Of a stretch of DNA of 64,000 bases, positions 1 to 8,084 are shown piece after piece (position 1 is the stretch's first letter; each line of letters starts with the position of its first letter). The notes beneath the pieces were generated by a model. It saw only the letters and a list, made by a program, of their open reading frames with translations, was not told where the DNA came from and searched no databases. A program made the position numbers and the translations under genes. This DNA comes from Vitreoscilla massiliensis. Lineage in GTDB: Bacteria; Pseudomonadota; Gammaproteobacteria; Burkholderiales; Neisseriaceae. Location: the NCBI RefSeq assembly GCF_001457815.1, contig NZ_LN898221.1:1135053-1199052 (forward strand). The letters run 5' to 3'.

Positions 1-15
1 GCCCTAAAAAAGGGC
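1..15 (-). terminator. possible edge-truncated terminator hairpin
   Basis: A short hairpin (GCCCT, A-rich loop, AGGGC) lies at the window edge, 43 bp beyond the stop of the first minus-strand gene. Any T-run on the minus strand would lie outside the window, so the call cannot be completed. Confidence 0.3.
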
Positions 16-57
16 AAACTTGCTATGGTACGTGAATCATTCAGCATTGCCAAATGG

Positions 58-339
58 CTAAGTCACCAGCAATGAGTTTTTGAAACTGAAGACCACGTAA
101 GTCAAAATCATGCACAGCCACAAAGTGGCCGACACATACGAGGCATACACACACACCACTGCCGCTTGGCGACCGTAAAACAGCTCCGGCTGCTGGTCGA
201 TTTCACGCATGGCGGTGCGCCCACTGAGTATGCCGGCCAAAGAGGCAATCATGGGCAAAAAACTGAACGACAATAAGGTAAACAACACACAGAAATACAC
301 ATGGCTGTTCAAGCGACGGGATACGGCAGACACCTTCAT
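58..339 (-). CDS. small two-helix membrane protein, unknown function
   Basis: 93 codons. The sequence shows two hydrophobic segments, about residues 15-38 and 62-86, separated by a polar stretch with charged residues (GRTAMREIDQQPELF). This predicts a small inner-membrane protein. I do not recognise the family. The ribosome-binding site is weak. It is followed toward the window edge by a possible terminator. The ORF is supported by the membrane topology and by lack of any competing frame. Confidence 0.55.
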   Translation of the reverse strand: MKVSAVSRRLNSHVYFCVLFTLLSFSFLPMIASLAGILSGRTAMREIDQQPELFYGRQAAVVCVYASYVSATLWLCMILTYVVFSFKNSLLVT

Positions 340-537
340 TTACAACTTTTTTACATTAATTAACGACATAATACACTAAAACCGCAGATTCATCGAATCC
401 ATTCTGAAAAAAACCATGCTCACTTTTCAACATGGTTTGCTAGCAGCGGTTTTAACACCTTGAATACACTACAGCCCAGTCAAACCTAACATGGTACTGA
501 CGACTGGGCCGCGCACCCCTCAATGGCAGCAGGGCAG

Positions 538-1251
538 TTAATGCAAGCCCCCAGCCATCACAAACACCGCCAACAAAGGCAAACCCAATAGCAATAACAC
601 GCCATCGGCAGCCAAGGTAATCGGCGTGACGATGGTGGCACCCAAGGCTTTGGCGGCGTTGACACTGGTGCGCTCTTGCACCACCGGCACATTGTATTGG
701 CGGTAAAAATGCTCGCTGTTGCCATAGCTCACGCCGGCTTTGGGTGCATAGCGGTGGCCATAAATCGCCACCACTTTCACCAAAAATTCACCGGTGCCAT
801 CGACATCAATGTCGCGCAATTTGGCCACTTCGACAGCTTTTTGCTTTTGACTGTCGCTGGCAATGTTAAAGCCCAAGGCACGCGCTTGACTGAGTTCGCT
901 CGGGTTCAATTTGCTCACTGGCAAGGCAAAAAACAGATTGCCATTGATGGGCAATTCATTCGCAGCACTCGGCTCTGGCATGCGCATGTTTTGGATGTCG
1001 ACGATGTAGCGGCTGCGCAAATTGGATTTCAATAAAGGAATCACGCCCTGAGTCTTGAAAATATAGTGAAAGCGGTCAGACAAAATCACAAACTGACTTT
1101 GGTCTTGGCTGATGTAAAACGCATTGATTTGATCGTAATACGTGTGGTACTTGGTATCGGCCACATCGTCCCAAACCGAACGTGTGGCGCAACCACTGAG
1201 ACCTACCGTGCCCAAAGCCGCGGTAGCCAAACAAAATTGACGTCTGTTCAT
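538..1251 (-). CDS. putative lipoprotein, unknown function
   Basis: 237 codons. The N-terminus carries an RR-x-F motif (MNRRQF), a short hydrophobic stretch and a lipobox LSGC with the lipidated Cys at residue 21. It is therefore predicted to be exported, possibly by Tat, and lipid-anchored. The rest is soluble until a hydrophobic C-terminal segment from about residue 208 (GVLLLLGLPLLAVFVMAGG) that could re-enter the membrane. No family recognised. An AGGGG ribosome-binding site sits 7 nt before the ATG, which fixes the start. An uptake-like repeat core lies at 1315-1322 upstream. Confidence 0.7.
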   Translation of the reverse strand: MNRRQFCLATAALGTVGLSGCATRSVWDDVADTKYHTYYDQINAFYISQDQSQFVILSDRFHYIFKTQGVIPLLKSNLRSRYIVDIQNMRMPEPSAANELPINGNLFFALPVSKLNPSELSQARALGFNIASDSQKQKAVEVAKLRDIDVDGTGEFLVKVVAIYGHRYAPKAGVSYGNSEHFYRQYNVPVVQERTSVNAAKALGATIVTPITLAADGVLLLLGLPLLAVFVMAGGLH

Positions 1252-1384
1252 TGCAATCCCCTATACAAACATTGACAAGGCGCATGTGGGCGCAAAAACA
1301 TGTTAGTACAGTTTTACAGGCCGCTTGTAAGATTGCGATGCGGTGTTACTATGTGGCGCTCACAGTACAGCCACTTGCGACAAT

Positions 1385-1693
1385 TCAGGCATTTTGAAAC
1401 AGCGCCCAGCCGAAAAACACCACCGCTGCGAACATCAGCGCCAACAATACCAATTGCACATAACCGATGATTAAGCCCAACAAGGCCATGACGCTGCTGG
1501 ATTCGTTAGGCTGATAACGCAATTGCCCACGCGCAATATGGCCGCAGACCACGCCGACAATGGCGCCCAACAGTGGAATGATGACCCAAGCCAACACACT
1601 GCTGACCAAGCTGACCACGGCCAACACATTGGTCGGTTCATCTTTGGGATATGGCTGCGAACGCGATGGTGGGGTTTGATTTTCTGGCAACAT
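1385..1693 (-). CDS. DUF4190-like membrane protein
   Basis: 102 residues from the ATG at 1693, chosen because GGGAGAG lies 5 nt upstream; a longer in-frame ATG at 1729 has no ribosome-binding site. The N-terminus is polar and proline-rich (residues 1-22), followed by two long hydrophobic segments, about 24-54 and 66-98, rich in Gly and Ala. This pattern matches small DUF4190 proteins, whose biochemical role is unknown. It is probably a monocistronic gene. Confidence 0.65.
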   Translation of the reverse strand: MLPENQTPPSRSQPYPKDEPTNVLAVVSLVSSVLAWVIIPLLGAIVGVVCGHIARGQLRYQPNESSSVMALLGLIIGYVQLVLLALMFAAVVFFGWALFQNA

Positions 1694-1830
1694 AAAGACT
1701 CTCCCATATAAATACGGTTTGAAAGACACAAGAACACTGCATTATGACAAAGTTTGGCTGGAATTTTGACACAGCCCATTTTAAACGGTTTAGTATGAAA
1801 TCATGCCTACACAAGCGTAAAGGAAGAAGC

Positions 1831-2502
1831 ATGTGCGATGTGACCCTGATTTCACCCTCTTTTTTCACCAGCAAGAGCGATGTCTTGACCATGATACAAG
1901 AATGCACGGCCGATTTGCTGGTCTTGCCGGCATGGGCAGACACCGCCACTACCGACGATGCCGTGTTTGACTATCCCAGTGTCGCCGAAATTCAAGCGGT
2001 GTTAAGCAAAGGCCAATTGCTGTATTGCCAACAAAGCCGCAGCAACAAAGCACCGCGCAATCTGATTCTCAGCCGCAAAAATGCGACCTCGCTTGGTCGA
2101 GTGTTGAGTGCGGAAGAAATCAATGCCGATGCGGCGGCATTTTTAAAGCGCTTGCGCAAACGCCGCAGCGTGGAAATCAAAAAACACCGCATCGTGTTTG
2201 TGTTCGCCGATGAAGCCAGCGCCTTGGCCGATGTGCCTGAAGTGGATTTACAGGCCGACTTATTGCTGTGCCCATTGAGCGTGCGCCCAATGCCCTGGAC
2301 CAAAATCAGTCGCCCCTTGAAAATCCTCTCCAAAACCGCGAGCTTGGGCATGGTGGCGCACAACAATGGCAACAATATCAAAACCCTCAGCAAAACCACC
2401 ACCAGCATCAAACTCATCAACCACGGTGAGGAAAACAGCGATGCCAGTGTGTGGCACGCCGACAGCAAGACGTTTACCTTAAGCATTCCTTTGGCTGATT
2501 AA
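1831..2502 (+). CDS. conserved hypothetical soluble protein
   Basis: 223 residues from the ATG at 1831, chosen for the AGGAAG site 6 nt upstream; an in-frame ATG at 1744 lacks one. The protein is soluble, without signal peptide. It has alternating hydrophobic strands (TADLLVLPAWA, HRIVFVFADEA, ADLLLCPLS) and a basic patch at about 108-118 (KRLRKRRSVEIKKHR). The LVLPAW stretch faintly recalls the first strands of nitrilase-fold proteins, but I see no Glu-Lys-Cys triad, so no function is proposed. It is followed by an inverted repeat-pair terminator. Confidence 0.6.
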   Translation: MCDVTLISPSFFTSKSDVLTMIQECTADLLVLPAWADTATTDDAVFDYPSVAEIQAVLSKGQLLYCQQSRSNKAPRNLILSRKNATSLGRVLSAEEINADAAAFLKRLRKRRSVEIKKHRIVFVFADEASALADVPEVDLQADLLLCPLSVRPMPWTKISRPLKILSKTASLGMVAHNNGNNIKTLSKTTTSIKLINHGEENSDASVWHADSKTFTLSIPLAD

Positions 2503-2530
2503 AGCAAGCAAAACACTGCCACACATGAGC

Positions 2531-2565
2531 ACAAGCGGCCTGTAAAGCCTTTACAGGCCGCTTGT
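2531..2565 (+). terminator. hairpin formed by an inverted pair of uptake-like repeats
   Basis: Two copies of the GCGGCCTGTAAA repeat face each other with a 1-nt spacer, giving arms of 17 bp. It lies 28 bp after the stop of the hypothetical gene ending at 2502. No long T-run follows on the plus strand, so termination efficiency is uncertain. Confidence 0.6.
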
Positions 2566-2839
2566 GCGTTTGCTGTTATCCTATCATGTATTGCCAAACC
2601 AACAACGCTGTAACACGACACTCAACCAGCACGCTGGCTGTGCATGGCTGTTGTATCAGCCAATTTTATCCGCTTGTTTGTCTGCCTGTATGAACGCGTG
2701 TTGCATAAACTCACATACAAGCTGCGACACTGGTTCAGCCAGCGCTACTGATGCGCCATTCAAATCAAGTCATAACACTGAACAAGATGTCAATTTACAC
2801 TGCCACAACGTGTTTGACTGAGAAAACATCAATCCACAA
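2566..2839. other. non-coding gap between two terminators
   Basis: The full spacer between the plus-strand gene ending at 2502 and dnaJ is 386 bp and is bounded by two repeat-pair hairpins. A frame open from 2564 to 2821 has no ribosome-binding site and no recognisable domain. I see nothing else here. Confidence 0.5.
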
Positions 2840-2874
2840 AAAAGCGGCCTGTAAATCGTTTACAGGCCGCTTTT
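2840..2874 (-). terminator. dnaJ terminator built from an inverted pair of uptake-like repeats
   Basis: Arms of 16 bp (AAAAGCGGCCTGTAAA and its complement) with a 3-nt loop. On the minus strand it ends in a run of seven T, 15 bp after the dnaJ stop codon. This is a standard intrinsic terminator whose stem is the uptake-like repeat. Confidence 0.85.
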
Positions 2875-2888
2875 AAAATCACACAGAC

Positions 2889-4037
2889 TTAATCAAACAA
2901 ATCACGCAATTTGTCCATAAATGACTTTTGACGTGGCGTTTGTGAACGCTCTTGGCCAGTGGAAATGGTTTCAAACTCTTCCAACAATTCTTGCTGGCGC
3001 TCAGTCAAATTCACCGGTGTTTCGACGATGATGTGACAATACAAATCGCCGACGCTGCTTGAGCGCAAAGACTTGATGCCCTTGCCTTTGATGCGCATTT
3101 TGCGACCGAATTGGGTTTCAGGCGCGATTTTCAACTTCACGCGACCGTCTATGGTCGGCACTTCCACTTCGCCACCCAAAGCCGCAGTGGTGAAACCAAT
3201 CGGCACTTCGCAATGCAAATCCATGCCATCGCGTTGGAAAATATTGTGTTCTTTCACTTCGATGAACACATACAAATCACCCGATGGTGCGCCGTGTGTA
3301 CCGGCTTCGCCCTCGCCGCTTAAGCGGATGCGGCTGCCAGTGTCCACGCCTGCAGGCACGTTCACTTCCAAGGTGCGACTAGAACGCACTTTGCCGTGGC
3401 CTTTACATTTCACGCATGGGTCTTTGATTTCCACGCCTGAACCTTGGCAGGTTGGGCAGGTTTGCTGTACTTGGAAGATGGCTTGGCGGATGTGTACCGT
3501 GCCGCTACCATGACAGGTATGACAGGTCACAGGCTCAGTACCGGCTTTGGCGCCAGAACCATGACAGACATCACATTCTTCATAGGTGGCAAAGGTGATT
3601 TTCTTTTTCACGCCATGCGCGGCTTCTTCCAAAGAAATCGCCAAATCATAACGCAAGTCGGCACCTTGGTAATTTGGTTGGCGTGAACGACCGCCACCGC
3701 CACCAGCACCCCCAAACATTTGGCTGAAGATGTCGTTGATGTCGAAATCGGCGCCGCCGCCAAAACCACCACCACCGAAGCCGCCACCGAAACCACCGCC
3801 GCCCATATTCGGGTCGACACCGGCATGACCGTATTGGTCGTAAGCGGCTTTTTTCTCAGGAGTGGACAAGATATCGTAAGCTTTTTGAACTTCTTTGAAT
3901 TTTTCTTCGGCTTCTTTATCGTCTGGATTGCGGTCAGGATGGTATTTCATCGCCAATTTGCGATAGGCTTTTTTGATTTCAGCTTCGCTGGCGCCTTTGG
4001 ATACCCCTAACACCTCATAAAAATCGCGTTGACTCAT
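2889..4037 (-). CDS. dnaJ: chaperone DnaJ (Hsp40)
   Basis: 382 residues, normal for type I DnaJ. The J domain covers about residues 4-70 with the HPD tripeptide at 33-35, which stimulates DnaK ATPase. A Gly/Phe-rich linker runs from about 76 to 117. Four CxxCxGxG zinc motifs are at 155-162, 172-179, 194-201 and 208-215. A C-terminal substrate-binding region follows. It is a cytoplasmic co-chaperone of DnaK and GrpE. dnaK is not next to it here: the neighbour upstream is an MFS transporter. A sigma-32-like promoter lies just upstream and a terminator follows, so it is likely its own transcription unit. Confidence 0.98.
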   Translation of the reverse strand: MSQRDFYEVLGVSKGASEAEIKKAYRKLAMKYHPDRNPDDKEAEEKFKEVQKAYDILSTPEKKAAYDQYGHAGVDPNMGGGGFGGGFGGGGFGGGADFDINDIFSQMFGGAGGGGGRSRQPNYQGADLRYDLAISLEEAAHGVKKKITFATYEECDVCHGSGAKAGTEPVTCHTCHGSGTVHIRQAIFQVQQTCPTCQGSGVEIKDPCVKCKGHGKVRSSRTLEVNVPAGVDTGSRIRLSGEGEAGTHGAPSGDLYVFIEVKEHNIFQRDGMDLHCEVPIGFTTAALGGEVEVPTIDGRVKLKIAPETQFGRKMRIKGKGIKSLRSSSVGDLYCHIIVETPVNLTERQQELLEEFETISTGQERSQTPRQKSFMDKLRDLFD

Positions 4038-4075
4038 GTTAGTTGGACAGATTCAGTGTTAACAATGGTCGTTAT

Positions 4076-4101
4076 ATATGGGCACAAATGCGGGTTACAA
4101 G
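4076..4101 (-). promoter_or_regulatory. sigma-32 (heat-shock) type promoter of dnaJ
   Basis: Read on the minus strand: CTTGTAA, a 12-nt spacer, then CCCATAT. The known heat-shock consensus is CTTGAAA, 11-16 nt, CCCATnT. The element ends 39 nt before the dnaJ start codon. The match is by eye. Confidence 0.6.
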
Positions 4102-4120
4102 TGCTGCCCATGTATTTTGA

Positions 4121-5611
4121 TTATTTTGCTGAAGTTTCGCGCTGTGGATGGGGCGCATCTTGAATGGCCAAGTCTTGCTGCGTCTGCGCTTGCACCACTT
4201 CCAAGGTTTCAGTGTGTGCTGCCGTGCTCAGCACATTGCTGGTGGTATTGATGGCAGCGGGCTCAGTGACACCAGATGCAGATGCGGCCTGTAAATCTGC
4301 TGTATTTGCTTTGACTGCCTCAGCAGTGCTAACCGGTACATCGGCAAGCATCTCCGATTCAGGTGTGGTATTGGCCACATTCGCTGCGCCATCAGCCTCA
4401 TCCGTCTGCATGCTTTCGTCCAATAACACACCACCCACACCCGATTTCACCGGCATGGACACATACGGGCCACGCTTGGGACGTGGAATGACGGCTTGGG
4501 TCAAGGCGAATGCCAATAGCAAACCGGCCAACACCACATATTGCAAGGTAAAGCCATTAGCGCCCAAATACTTCATCAAAAAGCCCAATACCAGCGGTGA
4601 CAAGAACGAACCGATGCAATAGCTGAACAACATGCTGCGGCCGATTTCCACCACATTGGAATGCGGCGGAATGCTGTCGTTGGCGCGGGCGGAGCTGAGC
4701 GAGTACATGGTGAACACGCCGCAACCCATTAAAAAGGCTGAACCAACCAATACCCACGGAAATTGCCCCAATAACCACATCAACAAGGCCGCGGTCAGCG
4801 CGAACGAACACGCCAAAATGATGCCGCTGCGGCGACCGAAAGCGTAAGAGAATTTGCCCATTGGTATTTGCACCACCAAGCCCGCGCACATCGCCGCCAA
4901 GATAAAGTGTGAAGCCACTTGGTTGTCCAAGCCGCGCAAGGCCACATACACCGGCGCCATGGTGATGAAACCACCGACCAAAAAGCCGGCGGTAATGCTG
5001 CCGAGCAAGGCCAACGGCACCACTTCCCACAATTTGGGAAAGCTGATGCCCATTTTCTGTGGCAATTGCGGCTGTTCGATGCGGGTGAGCATGATGGGAA
5101 TGATGGAAGCGGCGGCCAAGATGGCACACAAAGCATACATGGTGGCGCTGGCGATTGGCGTGGCTATCACCACCGAAGCCAACATAAACGCCATGTAGAA
5201 TATCATCGTGTACACGGCCAAAATGCTGCTGCGGTTTTTATTGCTGCTGCGCGCATTGAGCCAGCTTTCCACCACCATTAACAGGCTGTAATCACTGAAG
5301 CCCAAAATCACCCGTATCACAATCAAGGCAATTTCTTGTTTCACCACCACATGCAGCAACATACAAATGGTGATAAACGCCGTAAACAAAGCAAACGCGC
5401 GGATGTGGCCTACTTTCGCCACCCAACGTTGTGCTATGATGCCACTGAGCAATGCACCTAAATAAAAACCGGCATTGATTAGGCCAATTTTTTCGGAACT
5501 GACGCCGGCATTGGTCAGCTCAATATTGGAGAAAAAAATGAACAAACCGACGCCAGTGAATACCAATGCAACAGCGGTGAATAATGAAGACAAGGCCATG
5601 GTGGATTTCAT
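4121..5611 (-). CDS. MFS transporter with long Thr/Ala-rich C-terminal tail
   Basis: 496 residues. About 12 hydrophobic segments fill residues 1-390, in the pattern of a major facilitator (YcaD-like subgroup by general appearance; substrate unknown). Residues from about 400 to the end form a polar tail rich in Ala, Thr, Glu and Val, unlike the short tails of most MFS proteins. An uptake-like repeat at 4286-4293 encodes a LQAA stretch inside this tail. The start is uncertain: ATG at 5611 is used, but an in-frame ATG five codons later also has only a weak ribosome-binding site. Confidence 0.85.
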   Translation of the reverse strand: MKSTMALSSLFTAVALVFTGVGLFIFFSNIELTNAGVSSEKIGLINAGFYLGALLSGIIAQRWVAKVGHIRAFALFTAFITICMLLHVVVKQEIALIVIRVILGFSDYSLLMVVESWLNARSSNKNRSSILAVYTMIFYMAFMLASVVIATPIASATMYALCAILAAASIIPIMLTRIEQPQLPQKMGISFPKLWEVVPLALLGSITAGFLVGGFITMAPVYVALRGLDNQVASHFILAAMCAGLVVQIPMGKFSYAFGRRSGIILACSFALTAALLMWLLGQFPWVLVGSAFLMGCGVFTMYSLSSARANDSIPPHSNVVEIGRSMLFSYCIGSFLSPLVLGFLMKYLGANGFTLQYVVLAGLLLAFALTQAVIPRPKRGPYVSMPVKSGVGGVLLDESMQTDEADGAANVANTTPESEMLADVPVSTAEAVKANTADLQAASASGVTEPAAINTTSNVLSTAAHTETLEVVQAQTQQDLAIQDAPHPQRETSAK

Positions 5612-5740
5612 CAGTTAATTCCAATATCATTAAGGTTCATCTGGCGTTTGGATACAGCCGGCAAGATAGCTGGATTATCACAGAAATAGAGAAAAAACCC
5701 CATCCTAAACAATAATAAATTTTTGCCATTTGGATAAACT

Positions 5741-6517
5741 ATGCGTTTATACGACAACAGCCGCACAGTCAGCGATGAAGCGGCGATATTGGCTGACTTT
5801 CAACAGCGCAGCCTGCAAGCCTACACACACCATCCCCACAGCAGCCATGCGTATGGCGTGCATCCGCGCCAGCAATACGATGTGTTTGCTTGCGGTGCGG
5901 TCGGTGCGCCCATTTTGGTATTCATTCACGGCGGTTATTGGCAATGGTGTGACAAAAGCGATTTTGGCTTTATTGTGAACGCACCCTTGGCCGCTGGTTT
6001 TGATGTCATCTTGCTTGAATACCCATTAACACCGGAAACCTGTTTTGCCGAAGTGGTCAACAGCGTGGGCGTGGCCTTGGATTTTTTATCCAACAAACCC
6101 GAATTCAAAAACCGCCAAGTGTATTTGAGCGGCCATTCGGCCGGTGGCCACCTCAGCGCTTATTGGCAACGCCATCCGTGGATACACAATGTTTGCGCCA
6201 TCAGCGGCCTGTACGATTTGGAACCAATACGGCACACGCACTTAAACGAAGCGCTCAATCTCAGCTGTGAGGATGTGCAAGACTTCAGTCCGATTCATTT
6301 TCCGGCAATTAAAAAGCCTTTGTATTTGGTTTATGGCGGCCAAGAATTGGTGGAATTGCAATGGCAATCGACCAAGTATGCGCACGAACTGAGCGAGCAT
6401 TCCAACCATGCCAAATTACAAGAATTGAGTGAGTGCAATCACTACAGCATTTTGGATGCGGTGTTTGGCGAACAAGGCTATTGGCTCACACAAGTGGCCG
6501 CAGCGCATGCCCAATAA
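5741..6517 (+). CDS. arylformamidase-like alpha/beta hydrolase (kynurenine formamidase)
   Basis: 258 residues. The oxyanion motif HGGYW is at 63-67, the nucleophile elbow GHSAGG has Ser133, and the likely catalytic His is H234 (ECNHYS). Glu202, after GG in the YGGQELVEL stretch, is a candidate acid. HGGYW is typical of the eukaryotic-type and bacterial arylformamidases that hydrolyse N-formylkynurenine to kynurenine. This is a different family from the metal-dependent KynB. Kynureninase, tryptophan dioxygenase and an amino acid permease lie next door on the other strand, which supports the pathway assignment. It ends against the permease at a shared bidirectional hairpin. Confidence 0.85.
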   Translation: MRLYDNSRTVSDEAAILADFQQRSLQAYTHHPHSSHAYGVHPRQQYDVFACGAVGAPILVFIHGGYWQWCDKSDFGFIVNAPLAAGFDVILLEYPLTPETCFAEVVNSVGVALDFLSNKPEFKNRQVYLSGHSAGGHLSAYWQRHPWIHNVCAISGLYDLEPIRHTHLNEALNLSCEDVQDFSPIHFPAIKKPLYLVYGGQELVELQWQSTKYAHELSEHSNHAKLQELSECNHYSILDAVFGEQGYWLTQVAAAHAQ

Positions 6518-6541
6518 TATTCGCTAATACCTACTCAATAC

Positions 6542-6581
6542 GTTTACAGGCCGCATGTACAATCACATGCGGCCTGTAAAC
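6542..6581. terminator. bidirectional hairpin between convergent genes (inverted repeat pair)
   Basis: Arms of 17 bp containing the uptake-like repeat, with a 6-nt loop, lie between the convergent arylformamidase and permease genes. There is no clear T-run on either side, so it may act as a weak terminator, as uptake signal, or both. Confidence 0.6.
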
Positions 6582-6593
6582 CATCACAGCGGC

Positions 6594-7994
6594 TTACAAC
6601 GGTTTTTGCTCCGTGCCCGCTTGCTGTTGTGGCTTGCGACGCATGATGTAATACAACACCACCAAAGCCACGGTAAACGGAATGCCGAACAACAGCGTCG
6701 ACTTGAACACATCGGTGAAATACGTGGTAATCATGATGGCCGCCATCAATACCGCGCCTAAGATGGTGAACACCGGAAAGCCGGGTACTTTGAATTTCAA
6801 GGTTTGACCCGTGCGCGCAATCTGGCGGCGGAAGAACCAGTGCATGACAAAAATCATGCCCCACGTCAGCATCGCGCCAAACATCGACAAGGAAATCATC
6901 ACTGGGAAGGCTTTTTCAGGATTGAAGCTGTACACCAACGATGCCACCGCAATGCCACTGGCCGACAACATCAGCGCGTTCATCGGCACGCCATTGTCTT
7001 GGATCTTGCCCAAGAACGCCGGCGCATCACCAGCACGCGACAAACTGAACATCATGCGGGTGGAAATGTACAACATCGAATTCATCGCCGACAAAGCCGC
7101 AATGATCACAATCACATTCAAAATACTGTCGGCATACGGCACGCCCAATTCACGCATCACCGTGATGAACGGACTGGTTGCCTCACCGCCTGTGAGTTTG
7201 TTCCAAGGCACCAACATCACAATTAAGGTCAACGACAGCAAGTAGAAAATCACCAAGCGGTAAATGGTGGCGCGAAAGGCTTTTTTCACCGACTCTTCTG
7301 GGTTTTCCGCTTCACCCGCCGCCACTGCAATCATCTCTATGCTCAAATAGCTGAAGATGGAAATGATCACGCCTACCCAAATGCCCCAAAAACCATTCGG
7401 TGCAAAGCCGCCGTGCGCGGTCAAATTGTTCACGCCATCGGCCACACCGTGTTTGCCAAACAACACCACCGCGGCCAAGAGCACAAAGCCCAAAATCGCG
7501 AACAGTTTAATCGTGGAAAACCAATACTCGACCGAGCCAAACGCCTTGACGCTGTAAGCATTGATGCCGATTAACACCGCCGAAAAGCCGATGATCCACC
7601 ACCACGAACTGACGTCGGGGAACCACATTTTCATGTATTCCGCCACCGCCGTGACCTCAGTGCCCACAGCGAGCACGATGCACGACCAATAACTGTAGCG
7701 CACGATAAAGCCGGCCAAAGGATTGATGTAATGCTCGGCATAAGCGCCGAACGAACCTGAAGTCGGGTGTGCCACGCTCATTTCGGCCAAACACGCCATC
7801 AAAAATAAGGCGATTAAGCCGCCGATGGCATAGCTGACAATGACACCGGGGCCAGCAAAACTGATGGCAAACTTACTGCCCAAAAACAAACCCGTACCGA
7901 TGGCACCGCCGATGGCAATCATGCTCATTTGGCGGGCGGTGAGTTTTTTGTGTAGGCCGGCTTCCCGCGCCTGTATCTTCTCAAAATCGCTCAT
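6594..7994 (-). CDS. APC-family amino acid permease
   Basis: 466 residues, about 12 membrane segments. The first helix carries the family signature SMIAIGGAIGTGLFLG at about 24-39, where the substrate backbone binds in AAT-type permeases. It resembles the AroP/GabP/PheP group. Placement between arylformamidase and kynureninase suggests import of tryptophan or another aromatic amino acid; this is inferred from context. AGAGAG precedes the ATG. Confidence 0.88.
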   Translation of the reverse strand: MSDFEKIQAREAGLHKKLTARQMSMIAIGGAIGTGLFLGSKFAISFAGPGVIVSYAIGGLIALFLMACLAEMSVAHPTSGSFGAYAEHYINPLAGFIVRYSYWSCIVLAVGTEVTAVAEYMKMWFPDVSSWWWIIGFSAVLIGINAYSVKAFGSVEYWFSTIKLFAILGFVLLAAVVLFGKHGVADGVNNLTAHGGFAPNGFWGIWVGVIISIFSYLSIEMIAVAAGEAENPEESVKKAFRATIYRLVIFYLLSLTLIVMLVPWNKLTGGEATSPFITVMRELGVPYADSILNVIVIIAALSAMNSMLYISTRMMFSLSRAGDAPAFLGKIQDNGVPMNALMLSASGIAVASLVYSFNPEKAFPVMISLSMFGAMLTWGMIFVMHWFFRRQIARTGQTLKFKVPGFPVFTILGAVLMAAIMITTYFTDVFKSTLLFGIPFTVALVVLYYIMRRKPQQQAGTEQKPL

Positions 7995-8027
7995 GTGTTT
8001 CTCTCTTTTCTCTTTAGCAGTTTGGGT

Positions 8028-8069
8028 TTACAGGCCGCTTATATTGATTGTTGTGCAGCGGCCTGTAGC
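8028..8069. repeat. inverted pair of uptake-like repeats in the permease-kynU spacer
   Basis: Repeat cores at 8029-8036 and 8060-8067 face each other across 23 bp, between kynU and the permease transcribed downstream of it. The arms pair imperfectly outside the core, so this may attenuate transcription between the two genes. Confidence 0.5.
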
Positions 8070-8084
8070 CTAATAGACTGAACC

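Noticed and set aside
2564..2821. 85-codon plus-strand frame between two terminators
   Set aside because: Starts inside a terminator hairpin, no ribosome-binding site, Cys/His-rich random composition.
4557..5129. 190-codon minus-strand frame
   Set aside because: Alternative frame of the MFS gene; lacks membrane pattern and start signals.
5730..5978. 82-codon frame overlapping the arylformamidase start
   Set aside because: The overlapping frame from 5741 carries the full hydrolase motifs; this one has none.
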